From an uncultured Alphaproteobacteria bacterium (GTDB lineage Bacteria; Pseudomonadota; Alphaproteobacteria; Rhizobiales; Aestuariivirgaceae): a DNA stretch of 6,243 nucleotides. The stretch covers positions 1-6,243 of the forward strand of contig CALMLK010000286.1 of the NCBI GenBank assembly GCA_937868035.1. Reading direction: 5' to 3'. Both the position numbers and the translations under genes were made by a program. This document shows, piece after piece, positions 1 to 6,233 of the stretch (within the stretch, counting starts at the first letter, position 1; each line of letters begins with the position of its first letter). The notes beneath the pieces are model-generated. The model had not been told where the DNA came from and made no database searches. It saw nothing but the letters and a program-made list of their open reading frames with translations.

Positions 1-910
1 GCTCATCCTTCGCCGGTCTGTAGGCGCCGCAGAGCAGCGCAGCCAGCGCCGTGGCGCCACCCGGCTCGACCACCACGCGGAGCACATTCCAGAGCGACTG
101 CTGCGCCGCGCTGATGGCCGCATCGGGCACGAGGATGGCGCTGTGGATATAGCGCTGGGCCAGCGGGAACATGAGCGACCCCACCTTGCGGGGGGCGAGC
201 GAATCAGCGGCCACGCCGCTGCCCGGGGCCTCCACCGGATGCCCCGCCCGCAAGGCATCATGCAGGGTGGGAGCAAGTTCCGGCTCCACGGAGACGATGC
301 GGACGCGGTTCTCGACCCAGGCGGCGATGCCGCCGATCAGTCCGCCGCCGCCGGTCGCCACCAGCAGGGTGTCAATGTCCGGGGCCTGCTCCTCCAGTTC
401 GAGGCCGACGCTGCCTTGCCCCAGCAGGGTTTCCCGCTGTTCGAAGGCATGCACCTTGAGGGCGCCGGAGGTGGCAGCATGGGCCTCGCAGCCGGCCAGC
501 GCCTCGTCGTAGCGGTCGCCGCCCACCACAAGCTCGGCCCCATAACCCCGGATCAGCGCCTGCTTGGCGGGTGATGAAATGGCGGGCACGAAGATGCGGG
601 CGGCGTGGCCCAGGCGCTGCGCGGCATAGGCCACCGCCGCGCCATGGTTGCCGCCGGAAGCCGCCGTCACGCCCGCCTCCGGCACGTCGCGGAGCGTCAG
701 GTTGGCGAAGGCCCCGCGGCCCTTGAACGAGCCCGTGTGTTGGAGAAACTCCAGCTTGAACGTGAGGGGTGGCAGGTCGAGGCCGAAATCCTCCGCAGCC
801 ACCTGGACCACGGGCGTGCGGCGGATGTGCGAAGCAAAGCGGGGATATGCGGCTGCGATGGCCGCACGGTCGATCACAGGGGTCACGGGGGTCTGGGGGG
901 TCACGGGCAT
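1..910 (-). CDS. PLP-dependent threonine/serine dehydratase, C-terminus cut by window edge
   Basis: This is a fold-type II pyridoxal-phosphate enzyme of the threonine/serine dehydratase family, expected to deaminate L-threonine or L-serine to a 2-oxo acid and ammonia in the cytoplasm. Translating the minus strand gives 303 residues before the edge; about 20 residues are probably missing, as the family is usually 310-330 residues. Visible motifs are SFKGRGA at 61-67 with Lys63 as the expected PLP-binding lysine, the substrate loop SGGNHG at 85-90, the glycine-rich phosphate loop TGGGGLIGG at 186-194, VEP at 208-210 and VEPGGA at 281-286. No ACT regulatory domain could fit, so it resembles the catabolic short type rather than IlvA. 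The ATG at 908-910 is the furthest possible start, since an in-frame stop (TAA) lies at 920-922; no clear Shine-Dalgarno sequence precedes it, so an internal GTG (codon 9) is an alternative. It diverges from murA. A 3-hydroxyaspartate ammonia-lyase or serine racemase cannot be excluded; the family call is secure, the exact substrate is not. Confidence 0.9.
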   Translation of the reverse strand, partial: MPVTPQTPVTPVIDRAAIAAAYPRFASHIRRTPVVQVAAEDFGLDLPPLTFKLEFLQHTGSFKGRGAFANLTLRDVPEAGVTAASGGNHGAAVAYAAQRLGHAARIFVPAISSPAKQALIRGYGAELVVGGDRYDEALAGCEAHAATSGALKVHAFEQRETLLGQGSVGLELEEQAPDIDTLLVATGGGGLIGGIAAWVENRVRIVSVEPELAPTLHDALRAGHPVEAPGSGVAADSLAPRKVGSLMFPLAQRYIHSAILVPDAAISAAQQSLWNVLRVVVEPGGATALAALLCGAYRPAKDE

Positions 911-1117
911 GCCGGCAGGTTATGGGGCACCGCCACGGCCCCGCAAGGGTGGCAATGTCCCCATTGTCCCGCCCTCCCGGCCCTCACGCAGGGCTGCCAT
1001 TCATTTCGCACCTGCAACATATCGGTTGCCCCAAAGCCGCCATGTATGCTTGTAACGAGCACAATCGGGACGCTTCGGCCCTTGTCCCCAGGGGCCACTT
1101 CAGGGAACAGCCATCAC
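911..1117. promoter_or_regulatory. Divergent intergenic region between dehydratase and murA
   Basis: These 207 bases separate two divergent genes and should hold both promoters. No consensus promoter stands out. On the plus strand TTGCCC at 1026-1031 is followed 18 bases later by TTGTAA at 1050-1055, a mediocre sigma-70-like pair that would start murA transcription near 1062. A short inverted repeat, CAATG-TCCC-CATTG, lies at 953-966 and could be an operator for the dehydratase side, but may be chance. The AGGGAA at 1102-1107 is the likely murA ribosome-binding site. The region is also open in the murA frame from 605, but it shows no protein similarity I recognise. Confidence 0.4.
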
Positions 1118-2407
1118 ATGGATCGCATCCGTATCCGCGGCGGGAACAAGCTCAACGGCACCATCGACATCTCGGGGGCGAAGAACGCCGCGCTGCCGCT
1201 GATGATCATTCCGCTGCTCACGCCCGAAACGGTGACGCTGCACAACGTGCCGCGCCTGGCCGACGTGCTGCGCCTGCAGAAGATCCTCAACAACCACGGC
1301 GTCGACATCATGACGGCGGGAAAGCGTGCGGGCCAGTCCGGCCTTGCCGGAGAGACGCTGAAGATTTCCGCGAAATCGATCGTCGATACCACCGCGCCCT
1401 ATGAACTCGTGTCCAAGATGCGCGCCTCCTTCTGGGTGCTGGGCCCGCTGATTGCCCGCTGCGGCGAAGCCAAGGTGTCACTGCCCGGCGGCTGCGCCAT
1501 CGGCACGCGGCCCGTCGACATGCACCTGCAGGCGATGGAGAAGCTCGGTGCTGTCTGCGACATCGAGAACGGCTACGTGCTGGCCAAGGCCAAGAACGGC
1601 CTCAAGGGCGGTCACATCTCGTTTGCCAAGGTCTCGGTCGGCGCAACGCATGCAGCTCTGATGGCGGCCGTGCTCGCGCAGGGCGACACCATCATCGAAA
1701 ACGCCGCGACGGAACCCGAAATCGGCGACGTGGCGGAATGCCTCGTCAAGATGGGCGCCAAGATCGAAGGCATCCACACGCGCACGCTGAAGATCACCGG
1801 CGTCACCTCGCTGCACGGAGCCGAACATACGGTGATCTCGGACCGCATCGAGGCGGGCACCTATGCCATGGCGGCGGGCATGACGGGCGGCGACGTGACG
1901 CTCTGCGGTGCGCGCGCCGACACGCTTGAGACCGTGCTGCTCACCATGCAGCGCGCCGGCATCAGCGTGGAGACGACCAACGAGGGCCTGCGCGTGCGCC
2001 GCAATGGCTCGGGCATCCTGCCTGTTGACGTGACGACCGATCCCTACCCCGGTTTCCCCACCGACCTGCAGGCGCAGTTCATGGGCCTGATGACCAAGGC
2101 GCACGGCACATCGCATATCCGCGAGACGATCTTCGAGAACCGCTTCATGCATGTGCAGGAACTGGCACGGCTTGGCGCCGACATTCACCTGCATGGCGAC
2201 ATGGCGGAGGTGCGCGGCGTCAAGAAACTGACGGGCGCCGACGTGATGGCAACCGACCTGCGCGCGTCTGCAACGCTGGTGATCGCGGGGCTCGCGGCCG
2301 AAGGCGAGACCATGCTGCACCGGGTCTATCATCTCGACCGCGGCTTCGAATCACTGGAGGAAAAGCTCCAGGCCTGCGGCGCTGACGTCACCCGCATTTC
2401 AGGATAA
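1118..2407 (+). CDS. murA: UDP-N-acetylglucosamine 1-carboxyvinyltransferase (MurA)
   Basis: MurA transfers enolpyruvate from phosphoenolpyruvate to UDP-GlcNAc, the first committed cytoplasmic step of peptidoglycan synthesis. The 429-residue product has the full EPSP-synthase-like fold and the usual length. Recognisable active-site residues are Lys22-Asn23 in SGAKNAA, Arg102 in KMRASFW, the catalytic cysteine Cys126 in [11 protein letters not shown] (E. coli Cys115), Asp316 in [10 protein letters not shown] (E. coli Asp305) and Arg408 in HLDRGF (E. coli Arg397). The constant offset of 11 from E. coli reflects an insertion at about residues 66-80. Retention of Cys126 predicts a fosfomycin-sensitive type of enzyme. 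The open frame extends upstream to 605, but family alignment and the AGGGAA sequence ten bases ahead support ATG 1118. It heads a tight run of four genes; the next start is four bases past its stop. Confidence 0.97.
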   Translation: MDRIRIRGGNKLNGTIDISGAKNAALPLMIIPLLTPETVTLHNVPRLADVLRLQKILNNHGVDIMTAGKRAGQSGLAGETLKISAKSIVDTTAPYELVSKMRASFWVLGPLIARCGEAKVSLPGGCAIGTRPVDMHLQAMEKLGAVCDIENGYVLAKAKNGLKGGHISFAKVSVGATHAALMAAVLAQGDTIIENAATEPEIGDVAECLVKMGAKIEGIHTRTLKITGVTSLHGAEHTVISDRIEAGTYAMAAGMTGGDVTLCGARADTLETVLLTMQRAGISVETTNEGLRVRRNGSGILPVDVTTDPYPGFPTDLQAQFMGLMTKAHGTSHIRETIFENRFMHVQELARLGADIHLHGDMAEVRGVKKLTGADVMATDLRASATLVIAGLAAEGETMLHRVYHLDRGFESLEEKLQACGADVTRISG

Positions 2408-2411
2408 TCCC

Positions 2412-2834
2412 TTGCTGCATCTCACGGCGTTCGATGCGGAAGATCTGGGCGTCATCTCTGCGCAGATGCAGGATGCTGTGATCCGCTTTGCTGACGTGAG
2501 CTACCTGAAGCGGCAGCGGCGCTTTGCATTTGTGGCCAACCGCTTTGCCTGGGACGCGCTGCCGGAGCGGCAGCGGCGGCGCACCGGCGTCTCGATCAAC
2601 GATGTCACCCGCGTGCAACGCCAGGGCCCGCAAGGACTGGGCGATCTCACGGTCTTGTCGCTGCTCGCCCGCTCCTTCGCACCGGCGGGTGGTGAGGACA
2701 ATCCCGGTGGCACCATCACCATGACGTTCTCGGGCGGTCACGTGATCGCGCTTGAGGTTGCCTGCATCGACGTGAGCCTTGATGATCTCGGCCCCGCCTG
2801 GTCGACCGGGACGACGCCGGAGCACGGGGCATGA
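2412..2834 (+). CDS. DUF2948 family protein
   Basis: This 140-residue protein matches my recollection of the DUF2948 family, small cytosolic-looking proteins of alphaproteobacteria that often follow murA. The typical features are an N-terminal LxAFDAEDLGVISAQMQDAV segment, the YLKRQRRFAFVANRFAWD stretch at about 37-54, and a C-terminal part with TFSGGHVIALEVACIDV then LGPAW near the end. It has no signal peptide, membrane segment or known catalytic motif, and its function is not established. The start is a TTG at 2412 preceded by AGGA at 2401-2404, a good ribosome-binding site lying inside the last codons of murA with seven bases of spacing. Its stop overlaps the next start as ATGA at 2831-2834, so the two are probably translationally coupled. 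In many relatives hisD lies directly after this gene; here it does not. Confidence 0.85.
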   Translation: MLHLTAFDAEDLGVISAQMQDAVIRFADVSYLKRQRRFAFVANRFAWDALPERQRRRTGVSINDVTRVQRQGPQGLGDLTVLSLLARSFAPAGGEDNPGGTITMTFSGGHVIALEVACIDVSLDDLGPAWSTGTTPEHGA

Positions 2835-3310
2835 GCCCGCGCCCTGCGAACCGCCTTTCCGCAATCGAGGTTGATGAATCGATCGGGCGTGGCCCCTCAC
2901 CGGAGGCCGAGCACGAACGCAACACCGCCATCTACGACCTCATCGAGGACAACCGCTTTGCGCTGAGCAACGGCATGGCGGGGCCCTATCATCTGGTGCT
3001 GTCCACCCATGAGGGGCGGCTTGTGGTTGACGTGCGCGACGAGGCGCAGCGGCCGCTGATGGCCTTCGGGCTTTCGCTTACGCCGTTCCGGCGCATCGTC
3101 AAGGACTACTTCCAGATCTGCGACAGCTACTACGAGGCGATCAAGCTTGGTACGCCGGCGCAGATCGAGACCGTCGACATGGCGCGCCGCGGACTGCACA
3201 ACGAAGGCAGCGAAATCCTGATGGAGCGCCTCAAGGGCAAGGTTGAAACCGACATGGACACGGCGCGGCGGCTTTTCACCCTCATTTGCGCACTGGTGTG
3301 GCGGGGATGA
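2831..3310 (+). CDS. UPF0262 family protein
   Basis: This 159-residue protein belongs by appearance to the UPF0262 family, uncharacterised proteins restricted mainly to alphaproteobacteria and about this long. The family-like parts are the N-terminal LSAIEVDESIGRG (residues 9-21), the ERNTAIYDLIEDNRF segment (about 29-43), GPYHLVLSTHEGRLVVDV (about 51-68), and LTPFRRIVKDYFQICDSYYEAI (about 83-104). The C-terminal third is helical, charged, and ends in a short hydrophobic LFTLICALVW stretch too short for a certain membrane anchor. No function is known. The start is fixed by the ATGA overlap with the DUF2948 gene and a GGAG at 2819-2822, eight bases upstream. Its own stop sits in another ATGA at 3307-3310, near the phosphatase start, so it is embedded in the same transcript. 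Confidence 0.88.
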   Translation: MSPRPANRLSAIEVDESIGRGPSPEAEHERNTAIYDLIEDNRFALSNGMAGPYHLVLSTHEGRLVVDVRDEAQRPLMAFGLSLTPFRRIVKDYFQICDSYYEAIKLGTPAQIETVDMARRGLHNEGSEILMERLKGKVETDMDTARRLFTLICALVWRG

Positions 3311-3324
3311 GCTTGGAGAAGAAG

Positions 3325-3738
3325 ATGCCGTCGGCGGTGCTGTTCATCTGCACGCACAACGCCATCCGTTCGCCCATGGCGGCGGCCCTCATGCATGCCG
3401 CCTTCGGCCACAAGATCTATGTGGCGTCAGCCGGCATTCATGCCGGCGATCCCGATCCCTTCGTGGGGCTGATCATGGACGAGGTGGGGCTGGACCTGAC
3501 GCGCCACCGCCCGCATTCGGTGGATGACCTCGCCGACTCGGCCTTCGATCTTGCCATCACGCTGTCGCCGGAGGCGGACGCCTATGCGCGGGAGATGGCC
3601 AAGACCATGGCGATCGACGTGGAATACTGGCCGACGCCCGATCCCTCGCACGTGCATGGCTCGCGCGAGCAGATCCTAGAATCCTACCGCGAGGTGCGGC
3701 GCGGGCTGGAGCGGCGGCTGAAGGGCAGGTTCGGTTAG
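3325..3738 (+). CDS. Low-molecular-weight protein tyrosine phosphatase family protein
   Basis: This 137-residue protein has the low-molecular-weight phosphotyrosine phosphatase/ArsC-like fold. The P-loop CX5R is seen as CTHNAIRS with Cys9 as nucleophile and Arg15 binding phosphate, and Asp106 in WPTPDPS is the expected general acid, so it should be an active phosphatase. In alphaproteobacteria this subfamily typically sits next to a UPF0262 gene; its substrate is not known. Two starts are possible. ATG 3307 overlaps the upstream stop as ATGA and would add MSLEKK, but has a poor ribosome-binding site. ATG 3325 has GGAG at 3315-3318 with ideal six-base spacing and puts the first beta strand (VLFIC) near the N-terminus as in relatives, so it is preferred. 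The gene ends in TAG and overlaps the convergent rpsU stop by four bases. An arsenate reductase role cannot be excluded, but the lack of an ars context argues against it. Confidence 0.88.
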   Translation: MPSAVLFICTHNAIRSPMAAALMHAAFGHKIYVASAGIHAGDPDPFVGLIMDEVGLDLTRHRPHSVDDLADSAFDLAITLSPEADAYAREMAKTMAIDVEYWPTPDPSHVHGSREQILESYREVRRGLERRLKGRFG

Positions 3739-4040
3739 GTCTTCGCGGGAACGACGGAAGCCTGCGGACCGTCCGGATTGAACGGGCTGCGGTTCTGGCC
3801 GGGGCGCGGAACACGGGGCTTCGGCTTCGGCATGGGCAGGAGGCCCTCACGCTGCATCTTCTTGCGCTGAGCCTTGCGGGCCCGGCGGATGGCCTCGGCC
3901 TTCTCGCGCACACGCTTTTCCGACGGCTTCTCGAAGGCCTCGCCCTGCTTCAACTGGCGGAACAGGCCTTCACGCTGCATCTTCTTCTTCAACACGCGCA
4001 ACGCCTGTTCGACATTGTTGTCGCGGACAATGATCTTCAT
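3735..4040 (-). CDS. rpsU: 30S ribosomal protein S21 with extended C-terminus
   Basis: S21 is a small basic protein of the 30S platform near the 3' end of 16S rRNA, involved in translation initiation. The 101-residue product starts with the typical [20 protein letters not shown], followed by [19 protein letters not shown] and a very basic helix (about 41-68, with [17 protein letters not shown]). E. coli S21 has 71 residues; the extra tail (about 69-101) is rich in Pro, Lys and Arg up to about residue 84, then turns to a less charged end. Long S21 versions are common in alphaproteobacteria. KKMQREGL occurs twice, at 19-26 and 60-67. The ATG at 4038-4040 is preceded by GGAG (plus-strand 4047-4050) with six-base spacing. 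A terminator hairpin ends only 17 bases upstream of the start, so the promoter must lie beyond it, most likely that of cspA. The stop interlocks with the phosphatase stop. Confidence 0.95.
   Translation of the reverse strand: MKIIVRDNNVEQALRVLKKKMQREGLFRQLKQGEAFEKPSEKRVREKAEAIRRARKAQRKKMQREGLLPMPKPKPRVPRPGQNRSPFNPDGPQASVVPAKT
3841..3986. repeat. 23-bp direct repeat inside rpsU
   Basis: Two copies, at 3841-3863 and 3964-3986, match at 22 of 23 positions (17 in a row from the single mismatch on) and are exactly 123 bp, or 41 codons, apart. They encode the KKMQREGL segments of S21. The same heptad-like motif occurs less perfectly at the second place in other alphaproteobacterial S21 proteins, as I recall, so selection on the protein or local gene conversion are both possible. 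Confidence 0.75.
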
Positions 4041-4057
4041 TCAGATCTCCTTTCGAG

Positions 4058-4097
4058 ACAAAAAAACAAAAGCCGCGTCCTCTCGCAGACGCGGCTT
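4058..4097 (-). terminator. Rho-independent terminator/attenuator between cspA and rpsU
   Basis: A perfect ten-pair stem (left arm 4070-4079, right arm 4088-4097) encloses an eight-base loop; seven of the eight core pairs are G-C. On the minus strand it is followed by a T-rich run, TTTTG then seven T, opposite 4060-4071, the classic intrinsic terminator layout. On the plus strand the downstream sequence is only TTCCTTCC-like, so termination there is weak. It lies 78 bases past the cspA stop and 17 bases before the rpsU start, so it should terminate cspA transcripts and leave rpsU to partial readthrough. Confidence 0.85.
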
Positions 4098-4175
4098 CCT
4101 TCCCTGGAACCAGACTTTACATTCCCCTTGCCGCCAGTACATCCGTGGCTGGCATGAGGCGCTGGATCAGGATGA

Positions 4176-4388
4176 TTACTTGATAGCCTTGAGCTGGTCG
4201 GCCGAAGACTTGCCCGAGCGGCGGTCGGCGACGACTTCGAACGAGACCTTCTGGCCTTCGTTCAAGCCGTTCATGCCAGCGCGCTCAACGGCGGAGATGT
4301 GGACGAACACGTCCGGGCCGCCGGTTTCCGGCTGAATAAATCCAAAGCCCTTCTGGGAGTTGAACCACTTGACTGTGCCTGTCGGCAT
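4176..4388 (-). CDS. cspA: CspA-family cold-shock protein
   Basis: This 70-residue single-domain protein has the oligonucleotide-binding cold-shock fold that binds single-stranded RNA and DNA and can act as an RNA chaperone and antiterminator. The N-terminus reads [16 protein letters not shown], with RNP1-like KGFGFI at 13-18 and RNP2-like VFVHIS at 27-32; the length is typical of CspA. The open frame begins further upstream at 4418, but the ATG at 4386-4388 is preferred: it gives the canonical [10 protein letters not shown] start and has AAGGA eight bases ahead. A candidate promoter lies about 150 bases upstream, giving a long leader like those of cold-inducible csp genes. The next gene on the strand is rpsU, past a terminator; a cspA-rpsU cold-shock operon is, as I recall, known from Sinorhizobium meliloti. 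Cold induction here is inferred; several alphaproteobacterial Csp paralogues are not cold-inducible. Confidence 0.95.
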   Translation of the reverse strand: MPTGTVKWFNSQKGFGFIQPETGGPDVFVHISAVERAGMNGLNEGQKVSFEVVADRRSGKSSADQLKAIK

Positions 4389-4535
4389 ATTTGCATTCCT
4401 TCTAGTAGCTTGTGTCACGCTCGGACTGCGGAATTGCTGTCACGGGCGACAGCCTATCGATGTTTTGGAAAGAGGTGGCTTGGAACACTTGCAGTTTAGA
4501 AGTGCGGAGCCGAGCCTAATCGGCCGTACGTCGAC
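4389..4535 (-). promoter_or_regulatory. Long 5' leader of cspA (candidate RNA thermosensor)
   Basis: If transcription starts near 4535, the cspA mRNA carries about 147 untranslated bases. The stretch is less GC-rich than the surrounding genes and codes for nothing recognisable. It can form at least two small hairpins: gctgtc/gacagc with a six-base loop at 4436-4453, and gccga/tcggc with a six-base loop at 4509-4524. Long structured leaders that refold on cooling are established for E. coli cspA (about 159 bases); the same role here is an inference from length and position. Confidence 0.5.
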
Positions 4536-4541
4536 GCCGGG

Positions 4542-4570
4542 AATATGTACCGGCTGCGACAAAAATTCAA
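4542..4570 (-). promoter_or_regulatory. Candidate sigma-70 promoter of cspA
   Basis: Read on the minus strand, TTGAAT (4570-4565) and CATATT (4547-4542) are separated by exactly 17 bases and lie just after the lysyl-tRNA synthetase stop, the best promoter-like pair in the intergenic space. The -10 is embedded in an inverted repeat, GCCGG-N9-CCGGC (4536-4554). The predicted start near 4535 would serve cspA and, by readthrough, rpsU. Confidence 0.5.
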
Positions 4571-4589
4571 GCCCTCATTTGAACGGGCA

Positions 4590-4769
4590 CTATTTCACCA
4601 GTTCCCCGCGCAGGGCCCTGCCAATCAGGGCCCGGGTGTTGGCGATCCCGTAGAGCGCCACGAAGGAGCCGAAACGGGGCCCGCGCTCCTCACCCAGCAG
4701 CACCTGATAGAGCATATTGAACCAGGTCTGGGCCACGCCCACCGAGCCATCCTTCTGGGTCGTGGTCTA
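4590..4769 (-). other. In-frame amber codon and C-terminal tail of LysRS
   Basis: The stop at 4767-4769 is followed without any frame change by [13 protein letters not shown] and then [26 protein letters not shown] and IANTRALI, typical of the class I LysRS C-terminus. Because the frame is kept, the simplest event is one base substitution in a sense codon, for example TAC, CAG or TGG to TAG. Codon usage of the tail looks like that of the rest of the gene, so it has not decayed. Confidence 0.85.
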
Positions 4770-6233
4770 GGGCGGGCGGCGGCCCACGTCGTAGACGACC
4801 TTCTGGATGTCCTCCGGCAACGTGCCCTCGGGCAGCAGACCCAGGCCCGCCGACAGGTCGGCCAGCGCCTTCGCCTCGGTTTCATCCGGCTGCTTGTACT
4901 GCTTGGCCGGCTTCACGAAATCCTGGAAGTAGCGGATGGCAAAGCCCACCAGCTTGTCCAGCCGCGGGTTGGTCTGCGGGGAAAGCTCCGGCATGTAGCG
5001 CTTGATGAAAGCCCACATCACGTCCTTGTCTTCCGTGTTGGCCACGGTTGCCAGGTTGAGCAGCAAGGCAAAGGTGACGTTGCCCGGTTCCGGCGCCGGA
5101 GGCTTGCCGCTGTGGATGTGCCACACCGGATTCATCAGCTTGTCCTTGGCATCCGCCTGCTTGGGGTAGGCGGCGAGGAACTGGGCGTATTCATCCACGG
5201 CGCGCGGGATCACGTCGAAGTAGAGCTTCTTTGCCTCGCGCGGCTTGTTGTACATGTAGAGCGCCAGCGACTCCGTGTCGGCATAGGTCAGCCACTCGTC
5301 GATGGTGAGGCCGTTGCCCTTCGACTTGGAAATCTTCTGGCCCACGTCATCGAGGAAGAGTTCGTAGACGTAATGCTCCGGCGCCTTGCCGCCGAGGATC
5401 TCGCAGATCCGGTCGTAGATCGGCGCGTTGGTCTGGTGGTCCTTGCCGAACATTTCGAAGTCGACGTCCAGTGCCGCCCAGCGCATGCCGAAGTCGGGCT
5501 TCCACTGCAGCTTGGTGCGGCCGCCACGTACATCAACCGTCACGTCCGTGCCGTCCTCGTCGGCGAAGGTGATGGTGCCCTGCTTCGGATTCACAGCCTT
5601 CAGCGGCACATAGAGAACGCGGCCCGACGTGGGCGAGATCGGCAGGAAAGGCGAATAGGTGGCCTGGCGCTCCTCGCCCAGCGTGGGCAGCATCACCGCC
5701 ATGATGTCGTCGTACTTCTCGAGTGCGCGGATCAGCACCTCGTCGAAGCGTCCGGCCTTGTAGTATTCCGTGGCGCTGGCGAATTCGTAGTCGAAGCCGA
5801 AGGTGTCGAGGAAGCGGCGCAGCATGGCGTTGTTGTGATGCCCGAAGCTCTCATAGTCGCCGCCGAACGGGTTCGGAACCGACGTGAGCGGCTTGTGCAG
5901 ATGCGGCTCGAGAAAGCCCTTGTCCGGCACGTTGTCCGGAATCTTGCGCATGCCGTCCATGTCGTCGGAAAAGCACAGCAGCCGCGTCGGGATGTCGTCG
6001 CGCGTCAGCAGCCGGAAGGCCGTGCGCACCATGGTGGTGCGCGCCACTTCGCCGAAGGTGCCGATATGGGGCAGGCCCGAGGGGCCGTAGCCGGTCTCGA
6101 ACAGCGCTTCTTTCTTGCAGGTCTTCTTGAGCCGCGCCACGAGCTTGCGCGCTTCCTCGAACGGCCAGGCTTTCGCCGTCTGGGCGGCGTCGAAGAAGCT
6201 GGGGTCGAGCGGCGGAAGCGGGGCGGAAGTCAC
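4590..6233 (-). CDS. lysS: Lysyl-tRNA synthetase, class I, interrupted by an in-frame amber codon
   Basis: Class I LysRS (LysS, also called LysK) attaches lysine to tRNA-Lys; most alphaproteobacteria use this archaeal-type enzyme instead of the class II form. The Rossmann-fold signatures are clear: the HIGH-like motif [11 protein letters not shown] at 50-60, WKPDFGMRW at 244-252, and the KMSKS loop KISKSKGN at 300-307, followed by the helical anticodon-binding region. The frame runs 488 residues to YDVGRRPP, meets TAG at 4767-4769, then continues in the same frame with 58 further family-like residues (including [20 protein letters not shown]) to a second TAG at 4590-4592. Full readthrough would give about 547 residues, the usual length for the family as I recall; termination at the first stop would remove the conserved C-terminal helices. 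The start shown is GTG 6231-6233; only ten bases lie upstream, with no visible ribosome-binding site, so the true start could lie outside the window. The gene could be a broken copy, carry a sequencing error, or be read through. Confidence 0.9.

Noticed and set aside
143..574. Plus-strand open frames over the dehydratase gene
   Set aside because: The minus strand carries an unbroken PLP enzyme with all its motifs; these are shadows.
879..907. Direct repeat GGGGTCACGGG twice, near the start of the dehydratase gene
   Set aside because: It encodes a short Pro/Thr/Val-rich N-terminus and is adequately explained by local slippage in low-complexity sequence.
605..1117. N-terminal extension of the murA frame by 171 residues
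   Set aside because: It overlaps the dehydratase gene and the intergenic region, has no recognisable similarity, and MurA homologues begin at the ATG at 1118.
1478..2332. 284-codon open frame antisense to murA
   Set aside because: The sense strand is clearly MurA; long antisense frames are common in GC-rich coding DNA, and the His/Arg/Ala-rich translation resembles no family.
4561..4589. Possible lysS terminator, GCCC/GGGC followed by a short T-run on the minus strand
   Set aside because: Only four certain pairs with a ten-base loop, and the T-run is displaced and overlaps the proposed cspA -35; too weak to call.
4299..4653. Short plus-strand frames over the cspA 5' part, its leader and the end of lysS
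   Set aside because: They cover antisense of known genes, show no family features, and lack convincing ribosome-binding sites.
4767..4769. Genome-wide reassignment of TAG or pyrrolysine insertion at the amber codon
   Set aside because: TAG also ends the phosphatase gene (readthrough there would run antisense into rpsU) and the synthetase gene itself; nothing in the window supports a pyrrolysine system.
4625..4885. Alternative-frame open frame across the amber codon, suggesting a frameshift in lysS
   Set aside because: Its Arg-rich translation is unrelated to LysRS, whereas the original frame gives good LysRS sequence on both sides of the stop; a substitution, not an indel, fits.
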